Below are positions 1-10,661 of a DNA stretch of 64,000 nt, piece by piece. Every line of letters starts with the position of its first letter. The first letter of the stretch is position 1. The DNA is taken from the NCBI RefSeq assembly GCF_900104455.1, contig NZ_FNHB01000011.1, forward strand, positions 1 to 64,000, given 5' to 3'. The notes under the pieces were generated by a model. It had not been told where the DNA came from and did no database searches. It saw nothing but the letters and a program-made list of their open reading frames with translations. This stretch comes from Dendrosporobacter quercicolus. Lineage in GTDB: Bacteria; Bacillota; Negativicutes; DSM-1736; Dendrosporobacteraceae. Made by a program: the position numbers and the translations under genes.

Positions 1-95
1 ACCGGCTCCACTGGCGCTCAGGGCGATATTGGGCCTACTGGGCCTCAGGGCGACACCGGCTCCACTGGCGCTCAGGGCGATATTGGGCCTACTGG
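1..95 (+). repeat. 54-bp tandem repeat coding for Gly-X-Y triplets
   Basis: Bases 1-41 recur exactly at 55-95, a 54-bp (18-residue) period inside the collagen-like gene. Near-identical DNA repeats of this kind let such genes change length by slippage or recombination. The array continues upstream of the window. Confidence 0.85.
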
Positions 96-525
96 AGCCA
101 GCGGAATTGCCCCCATTGCAGTATACAATACCAATTTATCTGCATCCGGAAGTTCTTTCGATGTACCTGTCGGAAATATTAGCTATCAACTGCAATATAG
201 TACTTCGTCATCACTAAGTCTGTCGGTAAGCGCTCTTGTCAGCTCAATTACGGTTGATATCAAACGTTCAAGCCAATATGACTCAGCGGTTGAAGGAACC
301 AGCTTGAATGGCGTTACCCTTACGCCAACAAGCGTACAATTAGACAGTCTTATCTATAGCAACTCAAATGAAATGCACCGAACCTGGATTCGCCAGCAGG
401 ACCCCGACACCAGTTTATGGTCCCTGTATGAAATAGATCTTTTCGCTTCCGTTGCAGGAGCAAGAACCAGCATCTGGGTTTACCTCATTTACGAAAATGC
501 TGATTTCACCGTGCCAGGAGTCTGA
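1..525 (+). CDS. Collagen-like repeat surface/exosporium protein, 3' part
   Basis: The reading frame is open from base 1 to the TGA at 523-525, so the 5' end lies outside the window. The first ~34 residues are Gly-X-Y triplets rich in GPT, GDI, GST and GAQ. A non-collagenous C-terminal domain of about 140 residues follows, rich in Ser, Thr and beta-branched residues and ending in FTVPGV. This layout, a triple helix followed by a compact globular tip, is that of BclA-like exosporium glycoproteins of spore formers and of other bacterial collagen-like surface proteins. Exosporium location is inferred from the spore genes elsewhere in the window. No neighbouring gene clarifies its role. A phage tail fibre with collagen repeats is the main alternative. 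Confidence 0.75.
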   Translation, partial: TGSTGAQGDIGPTGPQGDTGSTGAQGDIGPTGASGIAPIAVYNTNLSASGSSFDVPVGNISYQLQYSTSSSLSLSVSALVSSITVDIKRSSQYDSAVEGTSLNGVTLTPTSVQLDSLIYSNSNEMHRTWIRQQDPDTSLWSLYEIDLFASVAGARTSIWVYLIYENADFTVPGV

Positions 526-598
526 TGCTTTTAAGTTCAAACCGAACCGGCAGGACAATTGGGGACGCCAGGCTGTGCGAAAACCCTCATCATTATCC

Positions 599-811
599 CT
601 AAATTAGATCGAATTGAACAATAAATAAAATAGCGGTACTTCTCGCAACAGGAAGTACTGCTATCCTTTTAATCGCCTCTATTAATTTTTCTGTTCCCAG
701 TAAGTTGAGCACCCGTTTTAGGTTATACATTAAACAATACATACTCGCTCGCCTCGCCTGTTGCTTTTTCAATTCTCCCTCAACCAAAAGTATGTATAGC
801 CAAAAGTACGC
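599..811 (-). pseudogene. C-terminal remnant of a transposase
   Basis: The frame is open from about 811 down to the stop at 599. It encodes a stretch around YNLKRVLNLLGTEKLIEAI, which resembles the last helix of DDE transposases of the IS4/IS1182 type (usual form AYNLKRVINILG). The rest of the protein is absent and a TAA lies in frame just upstream (812-814). There is no ribosome-binding site. I read this as the tail of a decayed insertion sequence. A short spurious frame is the alternative. Confidence 0.45.
632..670 (+). terminator. Hairpin followed by T-rich stretch
   Basis: AGCGGTACTTC pairs with GAAGTACTGCT (one G-U pair) around a 9-nt loop at 632-662, followed by TCCTTTT. It could terminate the collagen-like gene, about 110 bp upstream, although it also lies inside the transposase remnant. 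Confidence 0.5.
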
Positions 812-841
812 TTAATTGTACCAAAGGGGGTGGAATCTAAT

Positions 842-967
842 ATGATACTTCCCGGCTTAACAATTGAACAAGCTGCTCCATCAAAAGTACTGGTTTGCCG
901 GTCAAATGAAGCATCTCCAAACAATGTATCGCACCCCAATCAACAGGTCGCGATTACTAGATATTAA
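842..967 (+). CDS. Possible 41-residue peptide, unknown
   Basis: An ATG at 842 follows an AAAGGGGG stretch at 823-830 (spacing about 11) and the frame stays open to the TAA at 965-967. The product starts MILPGLTIEQ and is not recognisable. It has no membrane segment or cysteine pair. The surrounding DNA (671-1238) otherwise shows no gene, so this is only a candidate based on its ribosome-binding site. Confidence 0.25.
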   Translation: MILPGLTIEQAAPSKVLVCRSNEASPNNVSHPNQQVAITRY

Positions 968-1238
968 CTGAATATGTTGAATTATTGGATGAATAATAAT
1001 ATTGTAATCGATTGGAAAGGAAGGAGTACTCTTGACGCAATTAAGTCAAGACTGAGCTTCAGCATTTACAGCACCCTGATTGCGGCTAAGAGAAATGGTC
1101 ACTAACAGAACATAGTTAGTCATACCGCACATAGGTGTATCCGCCGTCACTAGTTTATCTTGACCTTCCTGGAAAAATTACATGCCCAGGATATCGTTGA
1201 AATGTAGAAACGGACTTCAAAATAATGGAGGTATATAA

Positions 1239-2642
1239 ATGTACACACATGATGAATTCGATGTTGCGGTAATCGGGGCAGGCCCCGGCGGTTCTATCGC
1301 AGCAGCGTACTTGGCCAAAGCGGGATTACGTACTGTTATTTTTGAAAAGGGAGAAGAAGGCGGCACCAGATACGACGTCCCAATCGTACGGGATGGGTTT
1401 AAACTTGATAAGCATCTGCATGTAATTCTTTGGTGCACAACCCTGAATGAGGGTCAGGGCAATTGGGTACAAGCCGCGCGGGAAACCGGAACAAATCTTC
1501 GTTGGGAAGTTTTACCTCAAAACGCGATCTACGCCGATAAAGAGGTATTCCTGCCTTTCTGTTCCAATGGCGAAGGGGTCATAGAGTTCCTGCACGATAT
1601 AGGTATGGATTTGCCGGAACACAGCAAATATGAAATGATCAAGGTCATAGATGCAGGACTCGCCTGTACGCTGGAAGAACTGTGGTCCCAAGAGTTCGAC
1701 GAAAAACCGGCGTTAGGCTGGCTGAAGCAGATCACCGATGATCCGCATGTCGAGGCAGTGCTTCGAAGTTTCGTAGCGGCAAACAGTGTTTTGGCCGACG
1801 CCGTGGCTTTGGAGCAGGGTTCCATAAACACTCTGGTTACCTTGCTCATAAACGGCAACTTTGGCGGCCGTCATGCGATCGTCAAAATGACCGGAGAGCC
1901 GGCGCATGCTCTTCCAGTGGCCTTTTTGACTACTGTAAAAAAGAACGGCGGCACGGTTCTTGTTCATCATACGGTTAAGAATGTGATTGTCGAAAACGGC
2001 AAGTCAAAAGGAGTCACCGTCATCAACCCGGATGGGGCTGAAGAAATATATAGAACCAAGTATGTTGTCAACACCGCCACCTATCCGGACCTTCGGAAAC
2101 TACTGGGAACTAACATTCCAAAACACATTGATGAAATCGTCACAGATCTTTATAAATCCAACACTGTGGCGCTTGATGTTCATCTGGCATTAAAAAAGAA
2201 AGTGCTGCATCATCTATCAGCTCAGCTGATGCTGCTGACACCGGACGGGAAATACGATGGTGTCATTGCGACATTTTCAAACCTGGATCCTTCGTGGGCG
2301 CCGCCCGGCAAGCAGGCCATCAACGTAGAACTGTTTCTCAGTCCCGCAGACTTTCAAAAGAAAACCAAAGAGGAGTGGTTCGCTCACATGGCCGAGGGAG
2401 TATACAGCCGCTGGCCTGAAGTAAGAGAAAATGTTGAATGGACGGAGGAATGCATTGTTCTATCCGCACCGGTGCATCACGGCTGCAACGCCGTAAGAAA
2501 ATTACCTCTCGAATCCGGGATTGAAGGATTATATTTCGCAGGTGACTGCACCGTTGGCGTGGGCTATTTCACGGAGCGGGCCGCCGACTCGGGAACAAAG
2601 GCAGCTAAAATAATCATTGACCGACATGCGAAAAACTTATAG
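1239..2642 (+). CDS. CrtI/phytoene-desaturase-like FAD oxidoreductase
   Basis: This 467-residue protein opens with a dinucleotide-binding fold, VIGAGPGGSIAAAYLAKAG (about residues 11-29), followed by an acidic strand end (IFEKGEEGG). It ends with GLYFAGDCTVGVGYFTERA, the second FAD contact typical of the phytoene desaturase/amine oxidase superfamily. The length fits single-domain members of COG1233. The substrate is unknown; no carotenoid genes are nearby, so a role in pigment synthesis is not supported. The start is backed by AATGGAGG 8 bp upstream of the ATG. The gene stands alone between two regions of decayed sequence. Confidence 0.8.
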   Translation: MYTHDEFDVAVIGAGPGGSIAAAYLAKAGLRTVIFEKGEEGGTRYDVPIVRDGFKLDKHLHVILWCTTLNEGQGNWVQAARETGTNLRWEVLPQNAIYADKEVFLPFCSNGEGVIEFLHDIGMDLPEHSKYEMIKVIDAGLACTLEELWSQEFDEKPALGWLKQITDDPHVEAVLRSFVAANSVLADAVALEQGSINTLVTLLINGNFGGRHAIVKMTGEPAHALPVAFLTTVKKNGGTVLVHHTVKNVIVENGKSKGVTVINPDGAEEIYRTKYVVNTATYPDLRKLLGTNIPKHIDEIVTDLYKSNTVALDVHLALKKKVLHHLSAQLMLLTPDGKYDGVIATFSNLDPSWAPPGKQAINVELFLSPADFQKKTKEEWFAHMAEGVYSRWPEVRENVEWTEECIVLSAPVHHGCNAVRKLPLESGIEGLYFAGDCTVGVGYFTERAADSGTKAAKIIIDRHAKNL

Positions 2643-2972
2643 GCTGCGGTTTTTTAAATGGTATAAAACAGCCAGGGACATTCCTTATTGTCAGCTTTAT
2701 GTTAAAAAAGAAACGTCTCCAACTGTCACCACTAGTCAGGTTTGTTGTTAATAACGAGCCTTACCGCTTGCCTAATATCTCCAAGGAATCCCCATAATAA
2801 TGTGATATGAAATCAAGGTTAAGTTTTATTAGCAGAAAATGAGAAAATCATACAGCGGTTTAGGACATAGGTGACACATTAGGAAACTGCATTTGTATGT
2901 AACCGGAAGACACGAAATAGAGGCTGCCCGCAAGTTTGATTAACGCATGGACAACCTCCAACTTCTAGCTTA
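2643..2972. other. Gene-free stretch with possible mobile-element debris
   Basis: No convincing frame is present. A GGCTG/CAGCC inverted repeat lies just after the oxidoreductase gene (2643-2673), but it lacks a T-run. Around 2918-2964 the sequence resembles the hairpin downstream of groEL (4505-4550), roughly two thirds matching by eye, which may be a decayed copy. Confidence 0.3.
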
Positions 2973-3182
2973 TTACGGTACTAATTTATTGCCTGTCTGT
3001 TCGTACTTTTTTATTGGATCTTGCGTTTTCTGTGCCCAGGTAGATCCACCAGATGAGTAAGGCGGGTCTGTTATTACGGCATCGGCAACGTTACTCGGTA
3101 TTTTGTGTAAGCCCCTTATGACATATTGTGGTATGGTTTTGTAAATAGGAAAATTTCGGCTGACTATGCTGGATTTAGGCAA
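2973..3182 (-). pseudogene. N-terminal fragment of a phage-type DNA methyltransferase
   Basis: About 69 residues survive. They contain ADAVITDPPYSSGG, the DPPY catalytic motif (motif IV) of amino-methyltransferases acting on adenine N6 or cytosine N4, preceded by the usual short strand and turn. The following segment (a Lys/Gln-rich loop, then KKYEQTGN) also resembles phage DNA methylases. The protein stops soon afterwards, so the SAM-binding and remaining catalytic parts are missing and it cannot be active. It marks a past phage or mobile-element insertion. Confidence 0.6.
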
Positions 3183-3203
3183 CGAAATTTATTATAATGT
3201 AAA

Positions 3204-3259
3204 AAAACTCCCTACTTCCGTTTTTATTGGCTCTGTTCAGTACGGAAGTAGGAAGTTTT
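3204..3259. terminator. Long hairpin between methylase remnant and tctC-like gene
   Basis: CCTACTTCCGT (3211-3221) pairs perfectly with ACGGAAGTAGG (3242-3252). Flanking AAAACT/AGTTTT can extend the stem, and the loop is about 20 nt. T-runs on both sides allow termination in either direction. It probably ends the leftward tctC-like transcript. Confidence 0.6.
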
Positions 3260-3314
3260 ATGCTTAAAGACAGACTACATTGCCAGCCCGTATTCACACC
3301 ATGCTAAATTCATC

Positions 3315-4331
3315 TTATTTTTTCTGCTCTGCTATTTTTTCAGCAATACCGGATTCTTTTATTATTTTCGTAAGTATTCTTGTTTCTTTAAGCCACTTTT
3401 GAAAAAATTCTTCATGCCCTAAGTAGTTAACTTCCATGCCTAGCTTTCTCATGTTTTCTATGTACTCAGGATCATTCACTGTTTTTTCAAGTCCAGCTAA
3501 CAGCTTAGCTTTTATTTCCGGCGGCATACCTTTATGAGCGCCAATTCCCCAAAAGATACTTAATACCACATCTACTCCTTGTTCCTGTAAAGTAGGAACA
3601 TTGCTGAATACCGGATCATTCATCCTTTTCATTGACGTAACTCCAAGTGCCTTAATCGTGCCACTTTTTATGTGTTCCTGTAGCATAGGTGGAGAGGAAA
3701 ACTGTACCTGAATATGCCCTCCCAATAAAGCTGCTAATGCTTCCGAATCCCCTTTAAATGGCACCTGGCTTAAGTTAACCCCGACTTTTTTAGCTGTCAT
3801 TTCTCCCACAACATGAGTTACACCACCTAACCCACCATGTCCATATTTTACAGCACCGGGATGCTGCCTGGCGTAATTAATTAAATCATTAATATTGTTC
3901 CAGTCTGAATCGGAGCGAACAACTATAACTGATGGTAATTCCATAATCTGCACTAAGGGATCTATCGCAGAAGGATAGTGGTAGCCGGTTGTCCCATACG
4001 CCGACTGCAATAATGCACTTGTAGTCACTGTTCCCAATGTATAGCCGTCCTCCCCTGATTCAACCAACTCATTCCAGCCTAAAATCCCGCCCGCGCCAGG
4101 CACATTTTTTATGATGATATTCTGTCCCAGATGCTGATATGCAACTTTACCCATCGCTCTCGCCATCATGTCATTGGCGCCACCCGCCGTATAAGGCACA
4201 ATCAACGTGATCGCCTTATCCGGATACTTTTCGGCAACGGCGGCCGGCGTTTCTTTCGTTCCGCAACCAGCAACCATCCCCATCGAACATAACAGCATTA
4301 AGGACAACGCAACCGATTTTCTCATTTTCAC
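3315..4331 (-). CDS. Tripartite tricarboxylate transporter (TctC/Bug) binding lipoprotein
   Basis: The start is taken as the GTG at 4331, which follows AAGGGGAG by 7 bp; further upstream frame lacks such a site. The product (338 residues) has a basic N-terminus and hydrophobic stretch ending at a lipobox, MVAGCG, then YPDKAITLIVPYTAGGANDMMARAM, the hallmark beginning of Bug/TctC proteins (PF03970 family). Such proteins capture carboxylates such as citrate outside the cytoplasmic membrane and hand them to a TctA/TctB permease. No tctA or tctB is adjacent, so it is an orphan here and must work with a distant permease or act as a sensor. The ligand cannot be read from the sequence. Confidence 0.85.
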   Translation of the reverse strand: MKMRKSVALSLMLLCSMGMVAGCGTKETPAAVAEKYPDKAITLIVPYTAGGANDMMARAMGKVAYQHLGQNIIIKNVPGAGGILGWNELVESGEDGYTLGTVTTSALLQSAYGTTGYHYPSAIDPLVQIMELPSVIVVRSDSDWNNINDLINYARQHPGAVKYGHGGLGGVTHVVGEMTAKKVGVNLSQVPFKGDSEALAALLGGHIQVQFSSPPMLQEHIKSGTIKALGVTSMKRMNDPVFSNVPTLQEQGVDVVLSIFWGIGAHKGMPPEIKAKLLAGLEKTVNDPEYIENMRKLGMEVNYLGHEEFFQKWLKETRILTKIIKESGIAEKIAEQKK

Positions 4332-4496
4332 AGCATATCTCCCCTTAATTCGTTTTAATTCGATTTTATACCTGATTACATAAAAAACATTGTCATATTT
4401 TGTCATGAAAAAAAATAAAACCGGTCAGCAGTGGAGCGGCTTGGCCACAGCGATGATAAAACCACCAAAAAATCTATCTGCACATTACAAAAAGAT

Positions 4497-4547
4497 ATGA
4501 AAAAAGAGGCTACCCAAAAGTTTAGTAAACTAATGAGTAACCTCTAA
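4497..4547 (-). terminator. groESL terminator
   Basis: Read on the minus strand, GAGGTTAC and GTAGCCTC frame an inner AGTTTA/TAAACT stem, followed by a run of T (complement of the A-run at 4499-4504). It lies about 85 bp past the groEL stop. Confidence 0.75.
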
Positions 4548-4631
4548 TTTGAAATTTACGTGGTATGAATGCGGTAAAATAATGTTATGTTAACCAACGC
4601 ATCAAACCACATAAGGGGCTAGGGGCTCTGA

Positions 4632-6290
<1,659 letters not shown>

Positions 6291-6313
6291 CTAATTAAAC
6301 TTAACCTTTTTAA

Positions 6314-6613
<300 letters not shown>

Positions 6614-6644
6614 TTATGATATCTTAATAGAATTAGTGTATTTG

Positions 6645-6671
6645 TTAGCACTCACTAAAAGCGAGTGCTAA
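6645..6671 (-). promoter_or_regulatory. CIRCE operator (HrcA binding site)
   Basis: TTAGCACTC, a 9-nt spacer, then GAGTGCTAA: a perfect CIRCE inverted repeat. It lies just downstream of the groES promoter and within the mRNA leader, the usual place for HrcA to repress in the absence of heat stress. hrcA itself is not in the window. Confidence 0.97.
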
Positions 6672-6682
6672 TTCCATAAATT

Positions 6683-6711
6683 ATCATATATAATTAATTG
6701 CCAAAAAGCAA
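6683..6711 (-). promoter_or_regulatory. groESL sigma-A promoter
   Basis: On the minus strand TTGCTT (6706-6711) and TATGAT (6683-6688) are 17 bp apart. The predicted start falls at the edge of the CIRCE element, a layout typical of HrcA-controlled operons. Confidence 0.8.
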
Positions 6712-6840
6712 GAGCTATAAACGAAAATTTAGGCTTATACCAATTTTTTTTTAAAATTTATCCTAAAAAAGCGTTGGTTTTCGCTTGATTTCTTCATTTT
6801 ACACAATAATGTAATTAAAGCTTGTCAGATAATGTCTGCA

Positions 6841-6904
6841 ACAAAAAAAACAGTTGGCCTGAACTACCGTTTTCTTGCAAAAAAACCCGCAGTTCAGACC
6901 AACT
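6841..6904 (-). terminator. Terminator of the kinase/ANTAR operon
   Basis: On the minus strand GTTGGTCTGAACT pairs with AGTTCAGGCCAAC (one wobble) around a loop of about 27 nt, followed by an eight-T run. It sits directly after the ANTAR regulator stop codon. Confidence 0.85.
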
Positions 6905-6908
6905 TATT

Positions 6909-7499
6909 TTATTTCCCCTTTTTCTTGGTGATAACGGAATCAACAATGGCCTGAGCAACATCGCGAATCGATTTGCGTTTGCTCATGCTATACTGCTGAA
7001 TCCTGCGGTAAGCCTCACTTTCATTCAAATTGTAGGCGTCCATAAGAATGCCTTTCGCCCGGTCCAGAACTTTACGGGTTTCCAGTGAATTTTTTACATC
7101 TTCCAGTTCTTGTTCCAGCTCGGCGAATTCATGAAAACGCGACAAAGCAATTTCAATCGCCGGGAACAAATTGGTTTCCTTGACCGGTTTGACCAGGTAG
7201 GCCAATACGCCTGAGTCTTTCGCCTTATCGACAATCTCTTTCTGGCTGAATGCCGTCAATAAGAGTACCGGAGCAATTTTTTCATGAGAAATTGTCTTAG
7301 CGGCAGTAATACCATCCATTTCAGGCATTTTGATGTCCATAATAACCAGATCAGGACGATGCCTGCGCGTAAGTTCAATGGCTTTCAGCCCATCCGTTGC
7401 CTCTCCGACAACCGTATGACCAGCTTCTTCCAGTATTTCTTTCAAATCCATTCTGATAATCGATTCATTGTCAGCAATAACTACACGCAATGGTTGCAT
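6909..7499 (-). CDS. Response regulator with ANTAR RNA-binding output domain
   Basis: This 196-residue protein has a receiver domain (residues ~5-120) with the acidic pair near residue 10, phospho-acceptor Asp55 in VIMDIKMPEMDG, and a conserved Lys near 103 (LVKPV). A C-terminal ANTAR domain (~130-190) contains RAKGILMDAYNLNESEAYRRIQ. ANTAR proteins bind dual hairpins in nascent RNA and prevent termination. The partner kinase gene ends one base upstream, so this is an EutV/EutW or PdtaR/PdtaS-type pair. The target is unknown: no ethanolamine or nitrogen genes lie nearby. Confidence 0.92.
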   Translation of the reverse strand: MQPLRVVIADNESIIRMDLKEILEEAGHTVVGEATDGLKAIELTRRHRPDLVIMDIKMPEMDGITAAKTISHEKIAPVLLLTAFSQKEIVDKAKDSGVLAYLVKPVKETNLFPAIEIALSRFHEFAELEQELEDVKNSLETRKVLDRAKGILMDAYNLNESEAYRRIQQYSMSKRKSIRDVAQAIVDSVITKKKGK

Positions 7500-7500
7500 A

Positions 7501-8922
7501 CTATTTTCCTCCCTCTATGCTCCGGGGAATTGTGATACGGGCATGGGTGCCTTGATCCGCGTATAATTCAAAGGTACCGCCCAGATCGTCTTCAATCAAG
7601 GTTCTTACAATCTGCAGTCCCAGGCTTTTTGATACCTGTGAGCTGAAGTTTGCCGGCAAACCAATCCCGTTATCATAAATATCAATCCGGTAAGCTTCGG
7701 GATTGGTGGCAATATCCACGCCAATCAGACCTTCCGGCCGGCCGATAAAGCCGTGCTCAATGGAATTCTGAATAAGCTCATTGATGACTAAGGCCAGACT
7801 GCTCGCCTGCTCTGACGGCAGGATAACCGTTTCACCGTTAAAAATAGTTTGCAAATTAAAGTCAGGCTCCAGCATATTTTGGATAACCAGATCCAATATA
7901 TTTTTGGCAACTTCAGCTACGTCAATAAATTCGGCATCCTGCTGCGACAAAAACTCGTGAACAACCGAAATGCTCAATATCCTGTTGACGCTTTCCCGCA
8001 ACGCTGCTTTTACTTGCAGTGAATCGGTTCGCCGGGACTGCAGCCGGAGCAGGCTGGCGATTGTCTGTAAATTATTTTTTACACGGTGGTGAATTTCCTG
8101 AATAACCGCTGACTTAATCAATAACTCTTTTTCTTTTTTCTTTAGTTCGGTAACATCAGCAACGATGATTACCGTCCGGATAACCTGCCCGGCCTGGATA
8201 ATCGGGATGGTTCGCTGCACCAAAATTAAATTGCCGGCCTCCAGTTCGGTTTCATAGGGCATCTGACTGGTAGTCGTTTTTTTGGTAATCCGCATGTTGA
8301 TCTGCCGGTCATAAATATGCCGGCCGACAATCCGGCCAATCCCTAAAACTTTATAAATGCTGCCCGCTGCAGCATTAGCAAAAGTTATTTTTCCCCGTTC
8401 ATCGGTAACAATAATACCATCACTGGCCGATAACGGCCGGTATAGCTTGACATCAAACGGAGACCTGGCGTTAATCAGCAGCATATAGGCAGTTTCCAAT
8501 AAAATGCTGTACCCTTCCGTCCGTATTTCATCAGGACTTGTTTCAAAGCTGACAACTGCAATAATATTGCCGTCATAATCATGCACCGGATAAGTTTGCA
8601 TTTCCATCAGCATGCCCAGCGCCCATTCACGCTGACCACAAATAGGCTGGCCCGTCGACATGGTGCGCCATATCAGCGGTTCTTCGGCGGCGTATACTGT
8701 CGTTCCCAGCAAATTAGGCTTATATTGGCTGAAACTGGTATTGGGCTTAATCTGTGCGGCAATGACCAGTAAATTTTCATCACTGGCTTTCGTATACACC
8801 GTTAACTGCGCATGGGCCAAATCACATACCAATGGGAAAATACCGCTAAGCTTATCCAGCATTTCAATCTGCGCCGGCACCAAGGTTGTTATTTTACGGC
8901 ACACATCTCCGATGATTCCCAT
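7501..8922 (-). CDS. HisKA_2 sensor histidine kinase (PdtaS/EutW type)
   Basis: This 473-residue protein has no membrane segments. Residues 1-150 match the GAF-like H_kinase_N sensory region of PdtaS/EutW kinases. A PAS domain follows (~165-260), then the HisKA_2 dimerisation box EIHHRVKNNLQTIASLLRLQ with His278/279, and a HATPase region with NELIQNSIEHG and DNGIGLP (~380-465). It should phosphorylate the ANTAR regulator encoded immediately downstream. A soluble sensor suggests a cytoplasmic signal, which the sequence does not reveal. Confidence 0.92.
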   Translation of the reverse strand: MGIIGDVCRKITTLVPAQIEMLDKLSGIFPLVCDLAHAQLTVYTKASDENLLVIAAQIKPNTSFSQYKPNLLGTTVYAAEEPLIWRTMSTGQPICGQREWALGMLMEMQTYPVHDYDGNIIAVVSFETSPDEIRTEGYSILLETAYMLLINARSPFDVKLYRPLSASDGIIVTDERGKITFANAAAGSIYKVLGIGRIVGRHIYDRQINMRITKKTTTSQMPYETELEAGNLILVQRTIPIIQAGQVIRTVIIVADVTELKKKEKELLIKSAVIQEIHHRVKNNLQTIASLLRLQSRRTDSLQVKAALRESVNRILSISVVHEFLSQQDAEFIDVAEVAKNILDLVIQNMLEPDFNLQTIFNGETVILPSEQASSLALVINELIQNSIEHGFIGRPEGLIGVDIATNPEAYRIDIYDNGIGLPANFSSQVSKSLGLQIVRTLIEDDLGGTFELYADQGTHARITIPRSIEGGK

Positions 8923-9054
8923 ATTATTTTCCCCAACCCTCCAGGCATATTTAAATTAATTTTTATTCAACTCTTTCAATAAAAATTCCTGTTATAAAAT
9001 GGTTTTTTTTAAAAATTTGTTGAAATACCGGCCAGGAAAAACGTTACCAACAAG

Positions 9055-9136
9055 TTATCCACAGTTTCCACAACGTTATTAACAATTGATGTGGCTATTT
9101 TCAAATGGGTTTCCCCATTTATCCACATTACCCACA
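9055..9136 (+). promoter_or_regulatory. Cluster of DnaA boxes downstream of tsaD
   Basis: Two perfect TTATCCACA boxes lie at 9055-9063 and 9119-9127, both in the same orientation. TTACCCACA (9128-9136, one mismatch) directly abuts the second, and TTTCCACAA follows the first at 9066-9074. The stretch is non-coding, between the kinase gene start and the tsaD stop. It may be a DnaA-titration or regulatory site, or control the kinase/ANTAR promoter. It does not sit beside dnaA or dnaN, so it is not an obvious origin. Confidence 0.7.
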
Positions 9137-9154
9137 AATCAGGTTTGCCACCGC

Positions 9155-10186
9155 TCAACAACCAATTTTCAACGATGGTACGGCATTTAAATATAAGTCA
9201 GAGACTTTACCGCTGCAAAACTGATAATAAGCCCGGCAGGCAATCATGGCGGCATTATCGGTACACAATACCGCTCCCGGATAATACAACCTGATATCTT
9301 GTTCAGTACAAGCGCCTGTCAGCTTAGCTTGCAGCATACTGTTGGCGGCAACGCCGCCGGCTAAAACCAGACGGTCGACAGAATAGAACCGGGCAGCCTG
9401 CACAGCTTTGGAAACCAATACATCAACCACGGCAGCCTGGAAACTGGCCGCCACATCGGCCTGGCTGACCCGCTGCCCACGCTGTTCGGCCTGGTTTAGA
9501 TAATTGAGCACAGCCGATTTCAAGCCGCTGAAGCTGAATTCAAAGCTGCTTTTCCCGGTCAAAGCCCGCGGAAAATCGATCGCTGCCGGATTCCCGGCCG
9601 CAGCCAGCCGGTCAATCTGCGGTCCGCCCGGATAAGGCAGCCCCATGACCCGCGCTACTTTATCAAAAGCCTCGCCAGCCGCGTCATCACGGGTTTGGCC
9701 GATTAATGCAAATTGGTTATAGTCCTGTACGGACACCAGTGAAGTATGTCCGCCGGAAACTACCAGTGCGACAAAAGGCGGCTCAAGTTCAGCGTGGGCC
9801 AGAAAGTTGGCGAAAATATGTCCTTCAAGATGATTGACGCCCACCAGGGGAATACCGGTTGCAAAAGCCAGCGCTTTGGCGGCCGCAACGCCAACCAGCA
9901 GCGCTCCGACCAAACCAGGTCCGTATGTAACTCCAATGGCCGAAATCTGCGCTAAGGCCACTCCGGCCTGCTGCAGCGCCTCATCTACTACAGGAATGAC
10001 ATTTTCAATATGTTTCCGGGAAGCAATTTCCGGCACTACCCCGCCAAATTTTTGGTGAACCGGCACCTGTGATGATATAATATTTGATAATATCTGCCGG
10101 CCGCCGGCGACAACAGCGGCCGAGGTTTCATCACAACTGGTCTCAATTGCTAACGTAAGACAAGCGTTATCTGTTGTTTTTTCCAA
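9155..10186 (-). CDS. tsaD: tRNA N6-threonylcarbamoyladenosine synthase TsaD
   Basis: TsaD transfers the threonylcarbamoyl group to A37 of ANN-decoding tRNAs, working with TsaB and TsaE encoded nearby. The protein shows [15 protein letters not shown] at the start, the metal-binding HLEGH motif near residue 110, and [12 protein letters not shown] near residue 265. A TTG start at 10186 is chosen because GGAGG lies 8 bp upstream. The upstream ATG at 10201 overlaps that ribosome-binding site and has none of its own. The resulting 343 residues match the family length. It is separated from thiL-tsaE-tsaB-rimI by the oppositely oriented ssp gene. Confidence 0.96.
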   Translation of the reverse strand: MEKTTDNACLTLAIETSCDETSAAVVAGGRQILSNIISSQVPVHQKFGGVVPEIASRKHIENVIPVVDEALQQAGVALAQISAIGVTYGPGLVGALLVGVAAAKALAFATGIPLVGVNHLEGHIFANFLAHAELEPPFVALVVSGGHTSLVSVQDYNQFALIGQTRDDAAGEAFDKVARVMGLPYPGGPQIDRLAAAGNPAAIDFPRALTGKSSFEFSFSGLKSAVLNYLNQAEQRGQRVSQADVAASFQAAVVDVLVSKAVQAARFYSVDRLVLAGGVAANSMLQAKLTGACTEQDIRLYYPGAVLCTDNAAMIACRAYYQFCSGKVSDLYLNAVPSLKIGC

Positions 10187-10292
10187 GGCAAATGCCTCCA
10201 TTTTTCTGCTACTAATTGCATGTATGATAAATCTTCGAAAAACGTAAATTAACATTGGGCGAAAACAAGAACGCCCGAAAGGAGGGATATAG

Positions 10293-10493
10293 ATGGCACG
10301 CTCGAATAAACCTGTAAATCCTACCAGCGAAAACGCGCTGGACCGTATGAAGTTTGAAGTGGCTTCTGAATTAGGAATTGCTGAGCGCGTTCGTTCCTCA
10401 GGTTGGTCTACAATGACTTCGGCCGATTGCGGCCGGGTTGGCGGACAAATGGTTCGCCGGATGATTGAGCAGTATGAATCAACCCTTAAATAG
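10293..10493 (+). CDS. Alpha/beta-type small acid-soluble spore protein
   Basis: The 66-residue product has both family signatures. The first is [15 protein letters not shown], containing the E/S site cut by the GPR germination protease. The second is the DNA-binding part around [10 protein letters not shown]. Such proteins coat spore DNA in the A form and steer UV damage toward spore photoproduct, which the SplB encoded at 27.5 kb repairs. AAAGGAGGG lies 9 bp before the ATG, and a GGGCG/CGCCC hairpin (10257-10276) precedes it in the leader. Sigma-G control is expected, but I could not identify a clear promoter. It is the only plus-strand gene between tsaD and rimI. Confidence 0.96.
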   Translation: MARSNKPVNPTSENALDRMKFEVASELGIAERVRSSGWSTMTSADCGRVGGQMVRRMIEQYESTLK

Positions 10494-10499
10494 CCTGGA

Positions 10500-10521
10500 G
10501 GGCGGTTTAGCCGCCCTTTTT
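10500..10521 (+). terminator. ssp gene terminator
   Basis: GGGCGG, loop TTTAG, CCGCCC, then five T. It begins 6 bp after the ssp stop codon. Confidence 0.93.
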
Positions 10522-10638
10522 ACTTAACAGGGGCCGGGAGCCTCTCCAAACCGCTTTTATTCACACTGACGCCGCAGGATTTAGTCACTGGTAACACTTT
10601 TACATCCGGCTGCATATTGTATAAAACCAATCACCCTT

Positions 10639-10661
10639 AGCCGCGCAAGCGGCTTTTTTTT
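10639..10661 (+). terminator. Second rightward terminator before rimI
   Basis: AGCCGC, loop GCAA, GCGGCT, followed by eight T: a textbook rightward terminator. No gene is visible between it and the ssp terminator 120 bp earlier. It may be a back-up stop protecting the convergent rimI operon, or may end a short unannotated RNA. Confidence 0.85.

Noticed and set aside
9055-9136. Chromosomal replication origin
   Set aside because: DnaA boxes are present, but dnaA, dnaN and an obvious AT-rich unwinding element with DnaA-trios are not. A regulatory or titration cluster is more modest and fits better.
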